From Alteripontixanthobacter maritimus (lineage in GTDB: Bacteria; Pseudomonadota; Alphaproteobacteria; Sphingomonadales; Sphingomonadaceae), in the NCBI RefSeq assembly GCF_003340475.1, contig NZ_QBKA01000002.1:2365501-2429500 (forward strand): DNA of 64,000 nt, read 5' to 3'. The notes below the pieces were generated by a model. The model was not told where the DNA came from and searched no databases. It saw only the letters and a list, made by a program, of their open reading frames with translations. Below, piece after piece: positions 53,039 to 62,273 of this stretch. Within the stretch, counting starts at the first letter, position 1, and every line of letters starts with the position of its first letter. Position numbers and translations under genes: made by a program.

Positions 53039-53791
53039 ATGCTGAAAATCGAAAACCTTCACGCTACCGTTGGCGGCACAGAAATACTCAAAGGGCTGAC
53101 GCTGGAAGTCGGGGCGGGGGAAATCCATGCGATCATGGGTCCCAACGGGGCGGGTAAATCCACCCTGTCCTACGTGCTGGGCGGTCGGCCCGGCTATGAA
53201 GTGACCGGCGGGACTGCAACGCTGAATGGAGAGGATTTGCTGGCGCTCGACTCGCATGAACGCGCGGCTGCGGGGCTTTTTCTCGGGTTCCAGTATCCGG
53301 TCGAAATTCCCGGCGTGTCCAATGTGCAGTTCCTGCGTGAGGCTTTGAACGCGCAACGCGCGGCGCGCGGGGAAGAGCCGCTATCGGGCGGTGAATTCCT
53401 AAAACTTGCGCGCGAAAAAGCTGCGTTGCTCAAGCTCGACATGGACATGCTCAAGCGCAACGTGAATGTCGGCTTTTCGGGCGGCGAGAAGAAGCGCGCC
53501 GAGATGGTGCAGATGGGTATTCTCGACCCAGCTTTTGCGATCCTGGACGAAACCGATAGCGGGTTGGATATCGACGCCCTGCGCACGGTGGGCGACGGCA
53601 TCAACGCGATCATGCGAAAGCCTGACAAGGGCGTGCTGCTGATCACCCATTACCAGCGCCTGCTCGATTACGTGAAGCCGGATTATGTGCATGTTCTCGC
53701 CGGTGGGCGCATCGTGACTACCGGCGGCCCGGACCTCGCAGTCCGGCTCGAGAACGAGGGGTATGAAACCGTGATGGAAGAGGCGGCCTGA
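53039..53791 (+). CDS. sufC: Fe-S assembly ATPase SufC
   Basis: The 250-residue product is an ABC-type ATPase: Walker A IMGPNGAGKSTLSYVLGG, the SufC-type signature VGFSGGEKKRAEMVQM, Walker B AFAILDETDSGLDIDALRTV and a HYQRLLDYVKPDYVHVL switch. It drives the SufBCD scaffold. I use the ATG at 53039, where homologues start; 45 bp separate it from the DUF559 gene. sufD overlaps its stop by one base. Confidence 0.97.
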   Translation: MLKIENLHATVGGTEILKGLTLEVGAGEIHAIMGPNGAGKSTLSYVLGGRPGYEVTGGTATLNGEDLLALDSHERAAAGLFLGFQYPVEIPGVSNVQFLREALNAQRAARGEEPLSGGEFLKLAREKAALLKLDMDMLKRNVNVGFSGGEKKRAEMVQMGILDPAFAILDETDSGLDIDALRTVGDGINAIMRKPDKGVLLITHYQRLLDYVKPDYVHVLAGGRIVTTGGPDLAVRLENEGYETVMEEAA

Positions 53792-54573
53792 TGGCAACCC
53801 AGCCCTCCCCCGATCAGTCGGGCGCGCCCTTTCCTACGCGGCGCGACGAAGCATGGCGCTATTCCGATATGGATGCGCTGGCCACGCTGGACGTCGGCCG
53901 CTTCGACGACTGGCGCGATATCGATGTTGCGGCGGGTGAAAGCTTCACCGAATGCCTGGTGCTGGACGGGGAAGGGGCTGCGGAATTGCGCCGTTTCCGT
54001 ATCCATATTGGCGATGGCGGCACCTGCGCGATGTTCGCCGTCAATGCGGCGGCGCAGCTGGGCCGGATCGAAATGGTGGTGCAGCTGGGCGACGGCGCGC
54101 ATTTTGAGTTTGGCGGCGTAACTCTGGGCGGCGGCGATACGACACGCGAATTTGTGACGCGGGTCGCGCATGAGAAACCCAACGCGACGTCCAATCAGGT
54201 GGTTCGGGCGGTGCATTGGGATAAGGGCACCGGAAATTTCCTCGGTCGGATCGACGTGGTGCGTGACGCGCAGAAAACTGATGCTGCGCAAAGCTTCAAG
54301 GGCCTGCTGATGAACAAGGGGGCAAGCGCGAACGCGGTGCCTCAGCTGGAAATCTATGCCGACGATGTGAAATGCGCGCATGGCGCCGCGGTGGGGCAAC
54401 TCGACGAAATGGCGCGCTATTACATGGCTGCGCGCGGTATTACGCCCGAAACCGCCAAGAAGCTGCTGGTACGCGCTTTCCTCGCCGATGCCTTTGTCGC
54501 GCTGGATGACGAAGCGGAGCGTGACCGGATGCTGGAAACAGCGTTGACCGCGCTGGAGGAGGCAAAGCTGTGA
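53791..54573 (+). CDS. sufD: Fe-S scaffold subunit SufD
   Basis: The 260-residue product has the C-terminal SufB/SufD domain: QSFKGLLMNKGASANAVPQL, EIYADDVKCAHGAAVGQLDE and MAARGITPETAKKLLVRAFL, with the conserved cysteine and histidine in VKCAHGA. It is shorter than E. coli SufD, mostly in the N-terminal part. It forms the SufBCD complex. Its stop overlaps the sufS start (GTGA), and GGAGGAGG lies inside its 3' end for sufS. Confidence 0.95.
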   Translation: MATQPSPDQSGAPFPTRRDEAWRYSDMDALATLDVGRFDDWRDIDVAAGESFTECLVLDGEGAAELRRFRIHIGDGGTCAMFAVNAAAQLGRIEMVVQLGDGAHFEFGGVTLGGGDTTREFVTRVAHEKPNATSNQVVRAVHWDKGTGNFLGRIDVVRDAQKTDAAQSFKGLLMNKGASANAVPQLEIYADDVKCAHGAAVGQLDEMARYYMAARGITPETAKKLLVRAFLADAFVALDDEAERDRMLETALTALEEAKL

Positions 54574-55814
54574 ACATGCAAGCCAACATCGCACCACCGC
54601 GCGTGGATGCGGACTGGACCGATTTCCCCGGCCTCTACACGCCCGAGGGCGAGCGCTGGCACTATCTCGACACGGCAGCTACGGCGCAGAAGCCGCAGAC
54701 CGTCATCGACGCGATGAGTCGCGCGCTGGGCATGGATTACGCAACCGTCCATCGCGGCGTCTATTCCCGCAGCGCACAGATGACTCTCGGCTTCGAAGCG
54801 GCGCGCAAGCGCGTGGCGGATTTCATCGGCGGGAAGGAAGACGAGGTCGTGTTCGTGCGCGGTGCGACCGAGGGCATAAACCTGGTCGCGCAAAGCTGGG
54901 GCGGCGCAAATATCGGTGCGGGCGACCGCATCATGCTCAGCCAGCTGGAACACCATTCCAACATCGTGCCGTGGCAATTGCTGGCCAAGCGTGTGGGTGC
55001 CGAGATCGACGTCTGCCCTATCACAGAAGACGGCGAGATCGATCTGGACGCACTGGAAGCGATGCTCACCCCGCACCACAAGATCGTGGCACTGGCGCAT
55101 GTTTCTAACGTGCTGGGCAGCGTGTTGTCCGCCAAGCGCGCGGCGGCGGCGGCCCATGCGGTGGGCGCGAAGCTGCTGCTGGATGGCTGCCAGAGCGCGC
55201 CGCGCATGCGCCTCGCGATGGACGAGCTGGGCTGCGACTTCTTCGTTATGTCGGGACACAAGCTGTACGGGCCGACCGGAATCGGCGTGTTGTGGGCGCG
55301 CGAGGATATCCTTGCCGAAATGCCGCCATGGCAGGGCGGCGGTGCGATGATCGACCAGGTTGCGTTCGAAAAGACCACTTACGCTCCTGCGCCGCAAAGG
55401 TTTGAAGCAGGCACGCCAATGATTACCGAGGCCATCGCACTCCATGCGGCGCTCGATTACCTGGAGGCCGCTGCCGGTGAGGCAGGCATGGCGGGGCTGT
55501 ACGCGCATGAAAACTCGTTGGTCCGCCAAACACGCGAAGAGCTGTCGCGTATCAATTCCATACGTTTGCTCGGCCCCGAATCCAGTGCCGGGATCGTCAG
55601 TTTTGTGATGGAGGGGGTGCATCCGCACGACCTCGGCACCATATTGGACGAGGAAAACGTTGCCATCCGCGCCGGACACCATTGTGCGCAGCCCTTGATG
55701 GAGCATTTGGGTATACCCGCGACTGCTCGTGCCAGCTTCGGCATCTATTCGGATGACAGCGACATTGTCGCGCTGATGCGCGGTATCGAACGCACGCAGA
55801 AGATTTTCGGCTAG
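54570..55814 (+). CDS. sufS: Cysteine desulfurase SufS
   Basis: The 414-residue product is a class V PLP enzyme: HYLDTAATAQKPQTVIDAM at the N-terminus, the PLP lysine in FFVMSGHKLYGPTGIGVLWA and the catalytic cysteine in AIRAGHHCAQPLMEHLGIPA. It takes sulfur from cysteine for cluster building. I use the GTG at 54570, which overlaps the sufD stop; an ATG two codons later is also possible. No sufE gene lies in the operon within the window. Confidence 0.96.
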   Translation: MNMQANIAPPRVDADWTDFPGLYTPEGERWHYLDTAATAQKPQTVIDAMSRALGMDYATVHRGVYSRSAQMTLGFEAARKRVADFIGGKEDEVVFVRGATEGINLVAQSWGGANIGAGDRIMLSQLEHHSNIVPWQLLAKRVGAEIDVCPITEDGEIDLDALEAMLTPHHKIVALAHVSNVLGSVLSAKRAAAAAHAVGAKLLLDGCQSAPRMRLAMDELGCDFFVMSGHKLYGPTGIGVLWAREDILAEMPPWQGGGAMIDQVAFEKTTYAPAPQRFEAGTPMITEAIALHAALDYLEAAAGEAGMAGLYAHENSLVRQTREELSRINSIRLLGPESSAGIVSFVMEGVHPHDLGTILDEENVAIRAGHHCAQPLMEHLGIPATARASFGIYSDDSDIVALMRGIERTQKIFG

Positions 55815-55822
55815 GAAGAACC

Positions 55823-56362
55823 ATGATCGACACGACGACCAGCCCCGAAAAGAAACGCGACTTCATCGCCGCGCCCGCGCCGAACGAGCAGGTTGTGAAC
55901 AAACCGGCAAACGCACGGGGCAAGCCACCGCGCGCGCGGGTTGCCGATGCGGTCGATGCCGAACCTGAAACCGCGCCCGAAAAGCTGGAGCGCAAGCGCG
56001 ATTACCTCGAAGGGTTTCTCGCCAAGAAGCCTGAGGAGCTTGGCACGGGCGGCGCAGGCGGTGCCTTGCAGGAAGCGGTGATCGCTGCGTTGAAGGAAAT
56101 TTACGATCCGGAAATTCCGGTGAACATCTACGACCTGGGCCTGATTTACGGGGTCGATGTCGATGATGAGGCGGATGTGACGGTTTCGATGACCCTGACC
56201 ACGCCCAATTGTCCCGTCGCCGAATCGATGCCTGCCGAGGTGGAGTTGCGCGCCGGCAGTGTGCCCGGCGTGCGCGATGCGGAAGTCGTGCTGGTATGGG
56301 ATCCGCCGTGGGACCCGCAAAAGATGAGCGACGAAGCGCGCCTTGAACTGGGGATGTTGTAA
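55823..56362 (+). CDS. sufT: SUF-associated DUF59 (MIP18-like) protein SufT
   Basis: The 179-residue product has a disordered N-terminal third (Pro/Arg/Glu-rich) and a C-terminal DUF59 domain: EAVIAALKEIYDPEIPVNIY, DLGLIYGVDVDDEADVTVSM and TTPNCPVAESMPAEVE with the conserved cysteine. DUF59 proteins help mature iron-sulfur proteins. AGGAAG precedes the ATG. It overlaps sufA by one base. Confidence 0.92.
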   Translation: MIDTTTSPEKKRDFIAAPAPNEQVVNKPANARGKPPRARVADAVDAEPETAPEKLERKRDYLEGFLAKKPEELGTGGAGGALQEAVIAALKEIYDPEIPVNIYDLGLIYGVDVDDEADVTVSMTLTTPNCPVAESMPAEVELRAGSVPGVRDAEVVLVWDPPWDPQKMSDEARLELGML

Positions 56363-56724
56363 TGTCCGACACGCAGACAAAAACCCGCAAACTGCCCGCC
56401 GCGGTTACTTTGACCGCCGCCGCCGAACAGCGCGTGGCCGACCTGATGGCTAAGGCACCTGCGGAAGCGATCGGGGTAAAGCTGTCGACCCCGCGCCGTG
56501 GGTGTTCCGGCCTCGCCTATTCGGTCGATTACGTGACCGAGGAACACGGCTTCGACGAAAAGATCGAAACACCAGGCGGCGTGTTTTACATCGATAGTGC
56601 CAGCGTGCTCTATCTCGTCGGCAGTGTCATGGATTGGGTGGAAGACGATTTTACCGCCGGCTTCACGTTCGAGAACCCCAACGCGAAGGGTGCCTGCGGT
56701 TGTGGTGAAAGCTTTATGGTGTGA
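56362..56724 (+). CDS. sufA: A-type Fe-S carrier SufA
   Basis: The 120-residue product has the A-type cysteines in RRGCSGLAYSVDYVTEEHGF and GACGCGESFMV. It receives clusters from the SufBCD scaffold and passes them to targets. It ends the SUF operon. A second A-type carrier, ErpA, is encoded at 22 kb, so the two may serve different targets. Confidence 0.94.
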   Translation: MSDTQTKTRKLPAAVTLTAAAEQRVADLMAKAPAEAIGVKLSTPRRGCSGLAYSVDYVTEEHGFDEKIETPGGVFYIDSASVLYLVGSVMDWVEDDFTAGFTFENPNAKGACGCGESFMV

Positions 56725-56805
56725 CGAACGGGCGTCTGGTTAATTTCGCGTAAACGATTGAATGGATTAGGGGAAACCCGTTCGCGTCTCATCCATTGTA
56801 CCACC

Positions 56806-57108
56806 ATGTCGCGTAAATTTATCGCTCTCGTAATCGCTCCGCTGCTTGTCTTTTCTCCCGGCAAGGCTGCGGCTGCTACCCTCAATGATCAGCCGCGTGA
56901 GCCAGGGGCGCAAAAGCGCAAAGCGAAACCCGGTGTCGGAATTAAGAAACGTCCGAAGGGTAGAGCCTTCGCTGCGGTCAGGTCGGTTGCGAGGGTCATG
57001 AAAGGCGTGAAGGTCCAGTTCCGCGACAATCGCGCGCATGCGAAATCCGATGTCAAATTCCAACGCCGCCGCAACGGTGTCGGCACGCGCCTGTTCGAAT
57101 TCCAGTAA
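56806..57108 (+). CDS. Small basic secreted protein, unknown
   Basis: The 100-residue product has a signal peptide (MSRKFIALVIAPLLVFSPGK, cleavage near AAAA) and a very basic mature part rich in Lys and Arg (PGVGIKKRPKGRAF, VRSVARVMKGVKVQFRDNRA). I recognise no family. It follows sufA by 81 bp in the same direction. The signal peptide and charge pattern support a real gene, but the short length leaves doubt. Confidence 0.5.
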   Translation: MSRKFIALVIAPLLVFSPGKAAAATLNDQPREPGAQKRKAKPGVGIKKRPKGRAFAAVRSVARVMKGVKVQFRDNRAHAKSDVKFQRRRNGVGTRLFEFQ

Positions 57109-57132
57109 AGCGGGCGATCTCGTAAATTCACG

Positions 57133-57588
57133 CTACCGGCGCTTCAGCGCCTCGGCACAGCTGGTCCGGTCGACGTCCAGCCCATCGCTAGAGCGCCGTG
57201 CATCGACGAAGGTCGCGGTCGGGGTCGCGCCGGATGTGACAGGGTAGAGGTAGATATCGAGCACGCAGGCTTGGCCTGCGAATTGCAGTTTCCTGACGTC
57301 ACCTTCACGCACATCCAGCCGCGCCGGTCCGAACAGGCCGACCAGTCCGATCGCCGTCTGTCCGATCACCCCTTCGAGGCCTGGGACGTTCATCACCTTC
57401 GGCGCCCGAAAGCCGAACGTCGGTGGAGCGACAGGCTGGGTGCGGGGCACGGCAACGGCTCGTTGATTGACGGGCGGTATGCCAGCCGCATCGGTGCCTC
57501 TCGGCCCTGCCGGGCTTGTCGAGGCGCAGGCTGCCAACAGGGGGATGGCGCACAGGGCAATGCCGCGTTTGACTTGAATTATAATCAT
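57133..57588 (-). CDS. Small lipoprotein, unknown
   Basis: The 151-residue product starts with a lipoprotein signal (IALCAIPLLAAC) followed by a Pro/Gly-rich stretch. The rest holds GLEGVIGQTAIGLVGLFGPA, VREGDVRKLQFAGQACVLDI and a second cysteine pair candidate (TSCAEAL). Similar small lipoproteins occur in sphingomonads, but I know no function. It overlaps the EI24 gene by 4 bp (ATGA). Confidence 0.8.
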   Translation of the reverse strand: MIIIQVKRGIALCAIPLLAACASTSPAGPRGTDAAGIPPVNQRAVAVPRTQPVAPPTFGFRAPKVMNVPGLEGVIGQTAIGLVGLFGPARLDVREGDVRKLQFAGQACVLDIYLYPVTSGATPTATFVDARRSSDGLDVDRTSCAEALKRR

Positions 57589-58298
57589 CTGGATCCGCTC
57601 GCGCGATGGACAAGGTGGGTGGCGGTTGCTGCACCGATAATCGGTGCCAGCAAATTGGCAAAGGGTATTGCGAACAGCGCCGCAGTCGCCCCGCCCACGG
57701 CAAAACGCTGCGATCGGGTAAGCGGGTCGGGAGGTCCATCCGTGCCTGCCGGCTCGCCGTCAATACCGCGTTGAGGACGATGCCGCAGCCAGACCATATC
57801 CTGCAGCTCGCGGCCCAGCAGAACGGCGTTGACGATCCCGAACAGCACCACCGTGCCGAAGCCCGTTACCAGCAACACCGCCGCAAACGGCAGGGCGGCC
57901 AGATTGACCAGCAAGGCACGCCCGGTCGATCGCAGTCCCTGCGCCAAGTCCTGCAGGAAAGGCAGGTCGCGCGCGGCAGCGGCTGCCTGCGGGTAATGCC
58001 GCGCCTCCACCGCACGCACGACCTCGCCAGCGAACATCTGCAGGACGGCAATCGCAACCAGCCGGAACAGCAGCCAGCCACCAATTATCAGCCCCAGCAA
58101 GGAGATCAGCGCGCTAGCCTCCTCGCCCAGTTCCCAGCCGCTCTGCCGCAGTCCCGCCGCCACCGTCCAATACAGCAACGCACCCAGCAACCCGAACACC
58201 GCCAGCGTCACGGCGAGCGATTTTGCGAGCACACGCAGGATTGCCGGATCGGTCAATTGGCCGACAGCTTTGGCAAGGGCGGAAGAAAGGCCGGGCAT
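57585..58298 (-). CDS. EI24/CysZ-like membrane protein
   Basis: The 237-residue product has about four to five membrane segments (SLAVTLAVFGLLGALLYWTV, ALISLLGLIIGGWLLFRLVA, LAALPFAAVLLVTGFGTVVL) and a pattern near GRELQDMVWLRHRP that fits the EI24 domain, the family of the sulfate transporter CysZ. No cys genes are adjacent, so transport of sulfate is not supported here. It is upstream of and overlaps the small lipoprotein gene. Confidence 0.82.
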   Translation of the reverse strand: MPGLSSALAKAVGQLTDPAILRVLAKSLAVTLAVFGLLGALLYWTVAAGLRQSGWELGEEASALISLLGLIIGGWLLFRLVAIAVLQMFAGEVVRAVEARHYPQAAAAARDLPFLQDLAQGLRSTGRALLVNLAALPFAAVLLVTGFGTVVLFGIVNAVLLGRELQDMVWLRHRPQRGIDGEPAGTDGPPDPLTRSQRFAVGGATAALFAIPFANLLAPIIGAATATHLVHRASGSR

Positions 58299-58450
58299 CG
58301 CCGCCGGTCATCCGGGGGCAGGCGCCTCATGTCAATCGCCGGTATGCCGCCGAACCGGCCATAATGCCGTCGGCTGCCCCCTTGGCGCGATGGGCACAAG
58401 CGGCTAGGCGCGCGGCACCCGATTATCATGATCAGCAGGATACGTACCGC

Positions 58451-59461
58451 ATGACCGCTTCCCAGCCCGCCGACACCCGTTTCGACGTAATTGCCATCGG
58501 CAATGCCATCGTGGATGTGGTCGCACCGTGCGACGATGCGCTGATCGAAAAGCTTGGCATGGCGCGCGGCGGAATGAGCCTGATCGATACGGATCAGGCC
58601 CGCGATCTGTATGCGGCGATGGGTCCGGGACGTGAAATGTCGGGTGGATCGGCTGCCAATACGCTTGCTGGGTGTGCCGAGCTCGGCTTGAAAAGCGCGT
58701 TCATCGGGCAGGTTGCGGACGATCAGCTGGGCGAGGTTTTTGCGCACGATATCCGCGCCGCCGGAACCAGCTTCACCACGCCGGCGCGCGCGGGCGATCC
58801 GCCGACCGCAAGGTGCCTGATCTTCGTCACCCCCGATGGGGAGCGCACGATGAACACGTTCCTGGGCGCGAGCCAGTTCCTGCCGGCCAAGGCGCTGGAC
58901 GAAGATGCCATTCGCGCGTCCAGCGTGCTGTATCTGGAAGGATATCTGTGGGACCCCGAAGAGCCCCGCGCCGCGATGCTGCAGGCGATCGACGTGGCGC
59001 GCGAAGCCGGGCGGAAAGTGGCCTTCACCGCATCCGATACCTTTGTGATCGACCGTCATGGCGACGACTTTCGTGCCCTGCTTGATGATGGCAAGATCGA
59101 CATCCTGTTCTGCAACGAGGCCGAGCTGGCTGCGCTGACCGGCGAAGACGACTTCGATACCGGCCTTGCAAAGCTGGCTCCGCAAGTCCCCGTGCTGGTC
59201 GCCACACGGAGCGAGAAGGGCGCGGTTGCCATCGCCGACGGGGTGCGCGCCGAAGTGGACGCGCAGCCCGTGGCAAAGGTCGTCGACACGACCGGCGCGG
59301 GCGATCTGTTCGCTGCCGGGTTCCTGGCCGGGCATATCGAAGGCCGCAGTCTCGACCAAAGCCTCACCATGGGCGCCATCGCCGCTGCTGAAATCATCAG
59401 CCACTATGGCGCGCGGGCGGAAGCCGATTTGAGAGCGCTGGTAAAGGCCAAACTGGGGTAA
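58451..59461 (+). CDS. PfkB family carbohydrate/adenosine kinase
   Basis: The 336-residue product has the PfkB features: FDVIAIGNAIVDVVAPCDDA at the N-terminus, the substrate glycines GPGREMSGGSAANTLAGCAE and the catalytic VVDTTGAGDLFAAGFLAGHI. Its closest pattern is the adenosine-kinase-like group common in alphaproteobacteria. The ATG at 58451 is used as the start; the upstream frame lacks similarity. A weak hairpin follows the gene. The gene is divergent from the EI24 gene by 152 bp. Confidence 0.88.
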   Translation: MTASQPADTRFDVIAIGNAIVDVVAPCDDALIEKLGMARGGMSLIDTDQARDLYAAMGPGREMSGGSAANTLAGCAELGLKSAFIGQVADDQLGEVFAHDIRAAGTSFTTPARAGDPPTARCLIFVTPDGERTMNTFLGASQFLPAKALDEDAIRASSVLYLEGYLWDPEEPRAAMLQAIDVAREAGRKVAFTASDTFVIDRHGDDFRALLDDGKIDILFCNEAELAALTGEDDFDTGLAKLAPQVPVLVATRSEKGAVAIADGVRAEVDAQPVAKVVDTTGAGDLFAAGFLAGHIEGRSLDQSLTMGAIAAAEIISHYGARAEADLRALVKAKLG

Positions 59462-59944
59462 AACCATGCGTAGCTCGCTCGCTGGATCGAGGGCGACACA
59501 AGCGACACGGACTAAAACCGTGTCACCTACCGCAACAAACTGGAAACACTCCAGATTCTGCGAATAATCGCACGTTACGCCAAACGCCGGAAAACAAATA
59601 TTCGTGAATACCCACGACAGATTATTTCCTACGCGGGGCGAACGTCGGGGGTGGGTCTTGCGCATAATGAGGGGTCATAGAATGGCGAAAGGCTGTAGGA
59701 AAACGCGCGCCGACCGCACGATTGCCGATGGATGGGAGACGGGCATTGTCCTACATGGCTGATTAATACCTGCCCCCCTAGTATTGCACCAAATCAGCCT
59801 TCCTCCTGCCGCGTAGTCCTGCATCTGGTTTTTCCTGCCATTGGAGGGTGGGTCTCGCAGGCGCGCACTTGTTGAAATTGAGAACTGGGTATTTTGAAAA
59901 ACAGTCATTCGCCTTACCAAGGGGGTCTGCCGCGCGCAGGCACG
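59462..59944. other. Intergenic stretch before the desaturase gene
   Basis: No convincing gene lies in this stretch. It holds a small hairpin at 59504-59524, a short TGCGA-ATAA-TCGCA repeat near 59560, and probably the desaturase promoter. The region is less GC-rich than its surroundings from about 59520 to 59640. Confidence 0.5.
59504..59524 (+). terminator. Possible hairpin after the PfkB kinase gene
   Basis: GACACGG and CCGTGTC form a perfect 7-bp stem with a 7-nt loop, 42 bp after the kinase stop. No T-run follows, so it may be only a transcript 3' end stabiliser. Confidence 0.35.
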
Positions 59945-60952
59945 ATGTCGCTGGATCCGCGCAAGCTCACGGCCGATCTCAGGGAATTCGCAACCCCCCG
60001 CACGGGGCGAAGTATGTGGGAACTCGGCAATACGCTGGTCCCCTTTTTCGGTGTGATCATCGCCATGATGTTTGCGATCGATGCCGGCTATTATGTCGCG
60101 CTCGCACTGGCACCTGTCGCAGGGCTGCTGCTGCTCAGGCTGTTTATCATCCAGCATGATTGTGGTCATGGCTCATTCCTTCGTTCCCGGTCCGCCAATG
60201 ACTGGATCGGACGAGCGCTGGGGACGCTCACCTTCACGCCTTATGATTGCTGGAAGCGTTTGCATGCGCTGCACCATGCGACGACGGGAAATCTGGATGC
60301 TCGGGGCTTTGGCGACATCGATACCTGGACCGTGGGAGAGTTTCTTTCCCGGGGTTTCTTCATGCGCCTGTTCTATCGCGCATATCGCCATCCGATCGTC
60401 CTGTTCGGCGTCGGTCCCGCCTATCTGTTTCTCTTGCGTCACCGGTTGCCGTTCGGCCTGATGAAGGACGGATCGAAATACTGGGTAAGCGCGATTGCCA
60501 CAAATCTGGCGACCGCCGTGTTACTGGCCATCCCCTTGTATTTCTTCGGAATTGCCACGACCCTTTGGGCGATAATGCCGCCGCTGCTGGTTGCTGCGTC
60601 TGCCGGCGTCTGGCTGTTCTATATCCAGCACCAGTTCGAAGAAGCGCACTGGGACAAGGCGTCCGACTGGTCGTTCCATGAGGCGGCCCTGTTCGGAAGT
60701 TCCCACCTCGATCTGCCGCAACCGTTGCGGTGGTTCACCGGGAATATCGGGGTGCATAATGTGCACCATCTGGCCAGCCGGATTCCGTTCTATCGCCTGA
60801 CCGAGGTGTTCAACGCGTTTCCCGAGATCCGCAATCTCAATCGCTTCACGGCCCTCCAAACCTTCAAGGCGACTGTGCTGGGGCTGTGGGACGAGGAACA
60901 GCGTACGCTGGTCACGTTTCGCGAGGCGCGGTCTAGACGCGCCGCGAACTGA
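59945..60952 (+). CDS. Membrane fatty acid desaturase
   Basis: The 335-residue product has the three histidine boxes of di-iron desaturases: [16 protein letters not shown] and HNVHHL, plus four membrane segments between them ([20 protein letters not shown], and [20 protein letters not shown]). It inserts a double bond into acyl chains. I use the ATG at 59945; an in-frame TTG at 59894 would add 17 residues. Its 3' end overlaps the purD 3' end by 20 bp on opposite strands. Confidence 0.92.
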   Translation: MSLDPRKLTADLREFATPRTGRSMWELGNTLVPFFGVIIAMMFAIDAGYYVALALAPVAGLLLLRLFIIQHDCGHGSFLRSRSANDWIGRALGTLTFTPYDCWKRLHALHHATTGNLDARGFGDIDTWTVGEFLSRGFFMRLFYRAYRHPIVLFGVGPAYLFLLRHRLPFGLMKDGSKYWVSAIATNLATAVLLAIPLYFFGIATTLWAIMPPLLVAASAGVWLFYIQHQFEEAHWDKASDWSFHEAALFGSSHLDLPQPLRWFTGNIGVHNVHHLASRIPFYRLTEVFNAFPEIRNLNRFTALQTFKATVLGLWDEEQRTLVTFREARSRRAAN

Positions 60953-62273
60953 CCTCCCGCGTTACCTCCCGGCCGCCGATGTCGGTGCGGTAGAAGCCGG
61001 TCGGAAAATCGATTGACTGCACCTCGGCATACGCTGCCGATTGCGCTTCGGTCGCGGTCGCGCCTGTCGCGGTGACGTTCAGCACCCGTCCGCCGCTGGC
61101 TCGCAATGCCGCGCCGTCCATCGTGGTCCCCGCGTGGAACACCTTCGCGCCGGTTTCCGCCGCACCATCAGCGAACGGGCCCAGCACGATTGCGCCGCCT
61201 TTTTCCGGCGTTCCGGGGTAGCCCTTTGCGGCCATCACCACTGTCAGTGCGAAATCCTCTGCGAAGCGCGCTTCGCCGAATTCCGCCAGCATTCCGTTGG
61301 CGCAGGCCAGCATCGCTTCGCCCAGATCGCTTTCCAGCCGCATCATCAGCACCTGGCATTCGGGATCGCCGAAACGACAATTATATTCGATGAGCTGCGG
61401 GCCGTCCGCCGTTAGCATAAGCCCGGCATAGAGCACGCCGGAATAGGGCGTACCCTCGGCGCGCAATGCGTCCACGGTCGGCTGGACGATGCGCTGCATG
61501 ACTTCCGCTTGCAATGCGCCGGTCAGGACCGGGGCGGGGCTGTAGGCGCCCATACCGCCAGTGTTGGGGCCGGTGTCGCCATCGCCCACGCGCTTGTGAT
61601 CCTGCGCCGTGCCGAAGGGAATGACGGTGGTGCCGTCGGTCAGCGCGAAGAAGCTGGCTTCCTCGCCCGCCATGAACGCCTCGATCACGACGCGCGCGCC
61701 CGCACTGCCGAACTGGCCGCCCAGCATGTCGGCAAGCGCGGCATCCGCCTCGGCGCGGGTTTCGGCGATGACCACGCCCTTGCCCGCCGCCAGACCGTCC
61801 GCTTTCAGCACATAAGGCGCGGCACCCATTTCATCGAGCGCAGCCTTGCCATCCGCCACGGTTTCCACTTCGCGATAGGCGGCGGTGGGGATACCCGCGC
61901 GTTCGCATAGTTGCTTGGTAAAGGCCTTGCTGCCTTCCAGCTGCGCGGCGGCTTTGGACGGGCCGAACACCGCCACTCCGGACTTCCGCAAATCATCGGC
62001 GAGGCCGGCCACCAGCGGCTGCTCCGGCCCGACCACCACCAGCCCGATCACATGGTCTTCGCAAAAGGCCAGCACGGCGGAGTGGTCGGCAGCGTCCAGC
62101 GTCACCAGCTGCGCATGGTCGGCAATACCGGGGTTGCCCGGCGCGGCGTAGAGCGTATCGTCGGATTTGCCGGGAGCGTGCGACAACAGGCTCGACGACA
62201 GCAGACTGGATTGCGCCAGCTTCCACGCCAGCGCATGTTCGCGCCCGCCCGAACCGATCAGAAGGATATTCAT
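60933..62273 (-). CDS. purD: Phosphoribosylamine-glycine ligase
   Basis: The 446-residue product starts with the invariant [20 protein letters not shown] and has the ATP-grasp pattern: [40 protein letters not shown] and [20 protein letters not shown] followed by [15 protein letters not shown]. It makes glycinamide ribonucleotide in purine synthesis. The start overlaps the xseA start on CATG, so its promoter lies inside xseA. Confidence 0.97.
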   Translation of the reverse strand: MNILLIGSGGREHALAWKLAQSSLLSSSLLSHAPGKSDDTLYAAPGNPGIADHAQLVTLDAADHSAVLAFCEDHVIGLVVVGPEQPLVAGLADDLRKSGVAVFGPSKAAAQLEGSKAFTKQLCERAGIPTAAYREVETVADGKAALDEMGAAPYVLKADGLAAGKGVVIAETRAEADAALADMLGGQFGSAGARVVIEAFMAGEEASFFALTDGTTVIPFGTAQDHKRVGDGDTGPNTGGMGAYSPAPVLTGALQAEVMQRIVQPTVDALRAEGTPYSGVLYAGLMLTADGPQLIEYNCRFGDPECQVLMMRLESDLGEAMLACANGMLAEFGEARFAEDFALTVVMAAKGYPGTPEKGGAIVLGPFADGAAETGAKVFHAGTTMDGAALRASGGRVLNVTATGATATEAQSAAYAEVQSIDFPTGFYRTDIGGREVTREVSSRRV

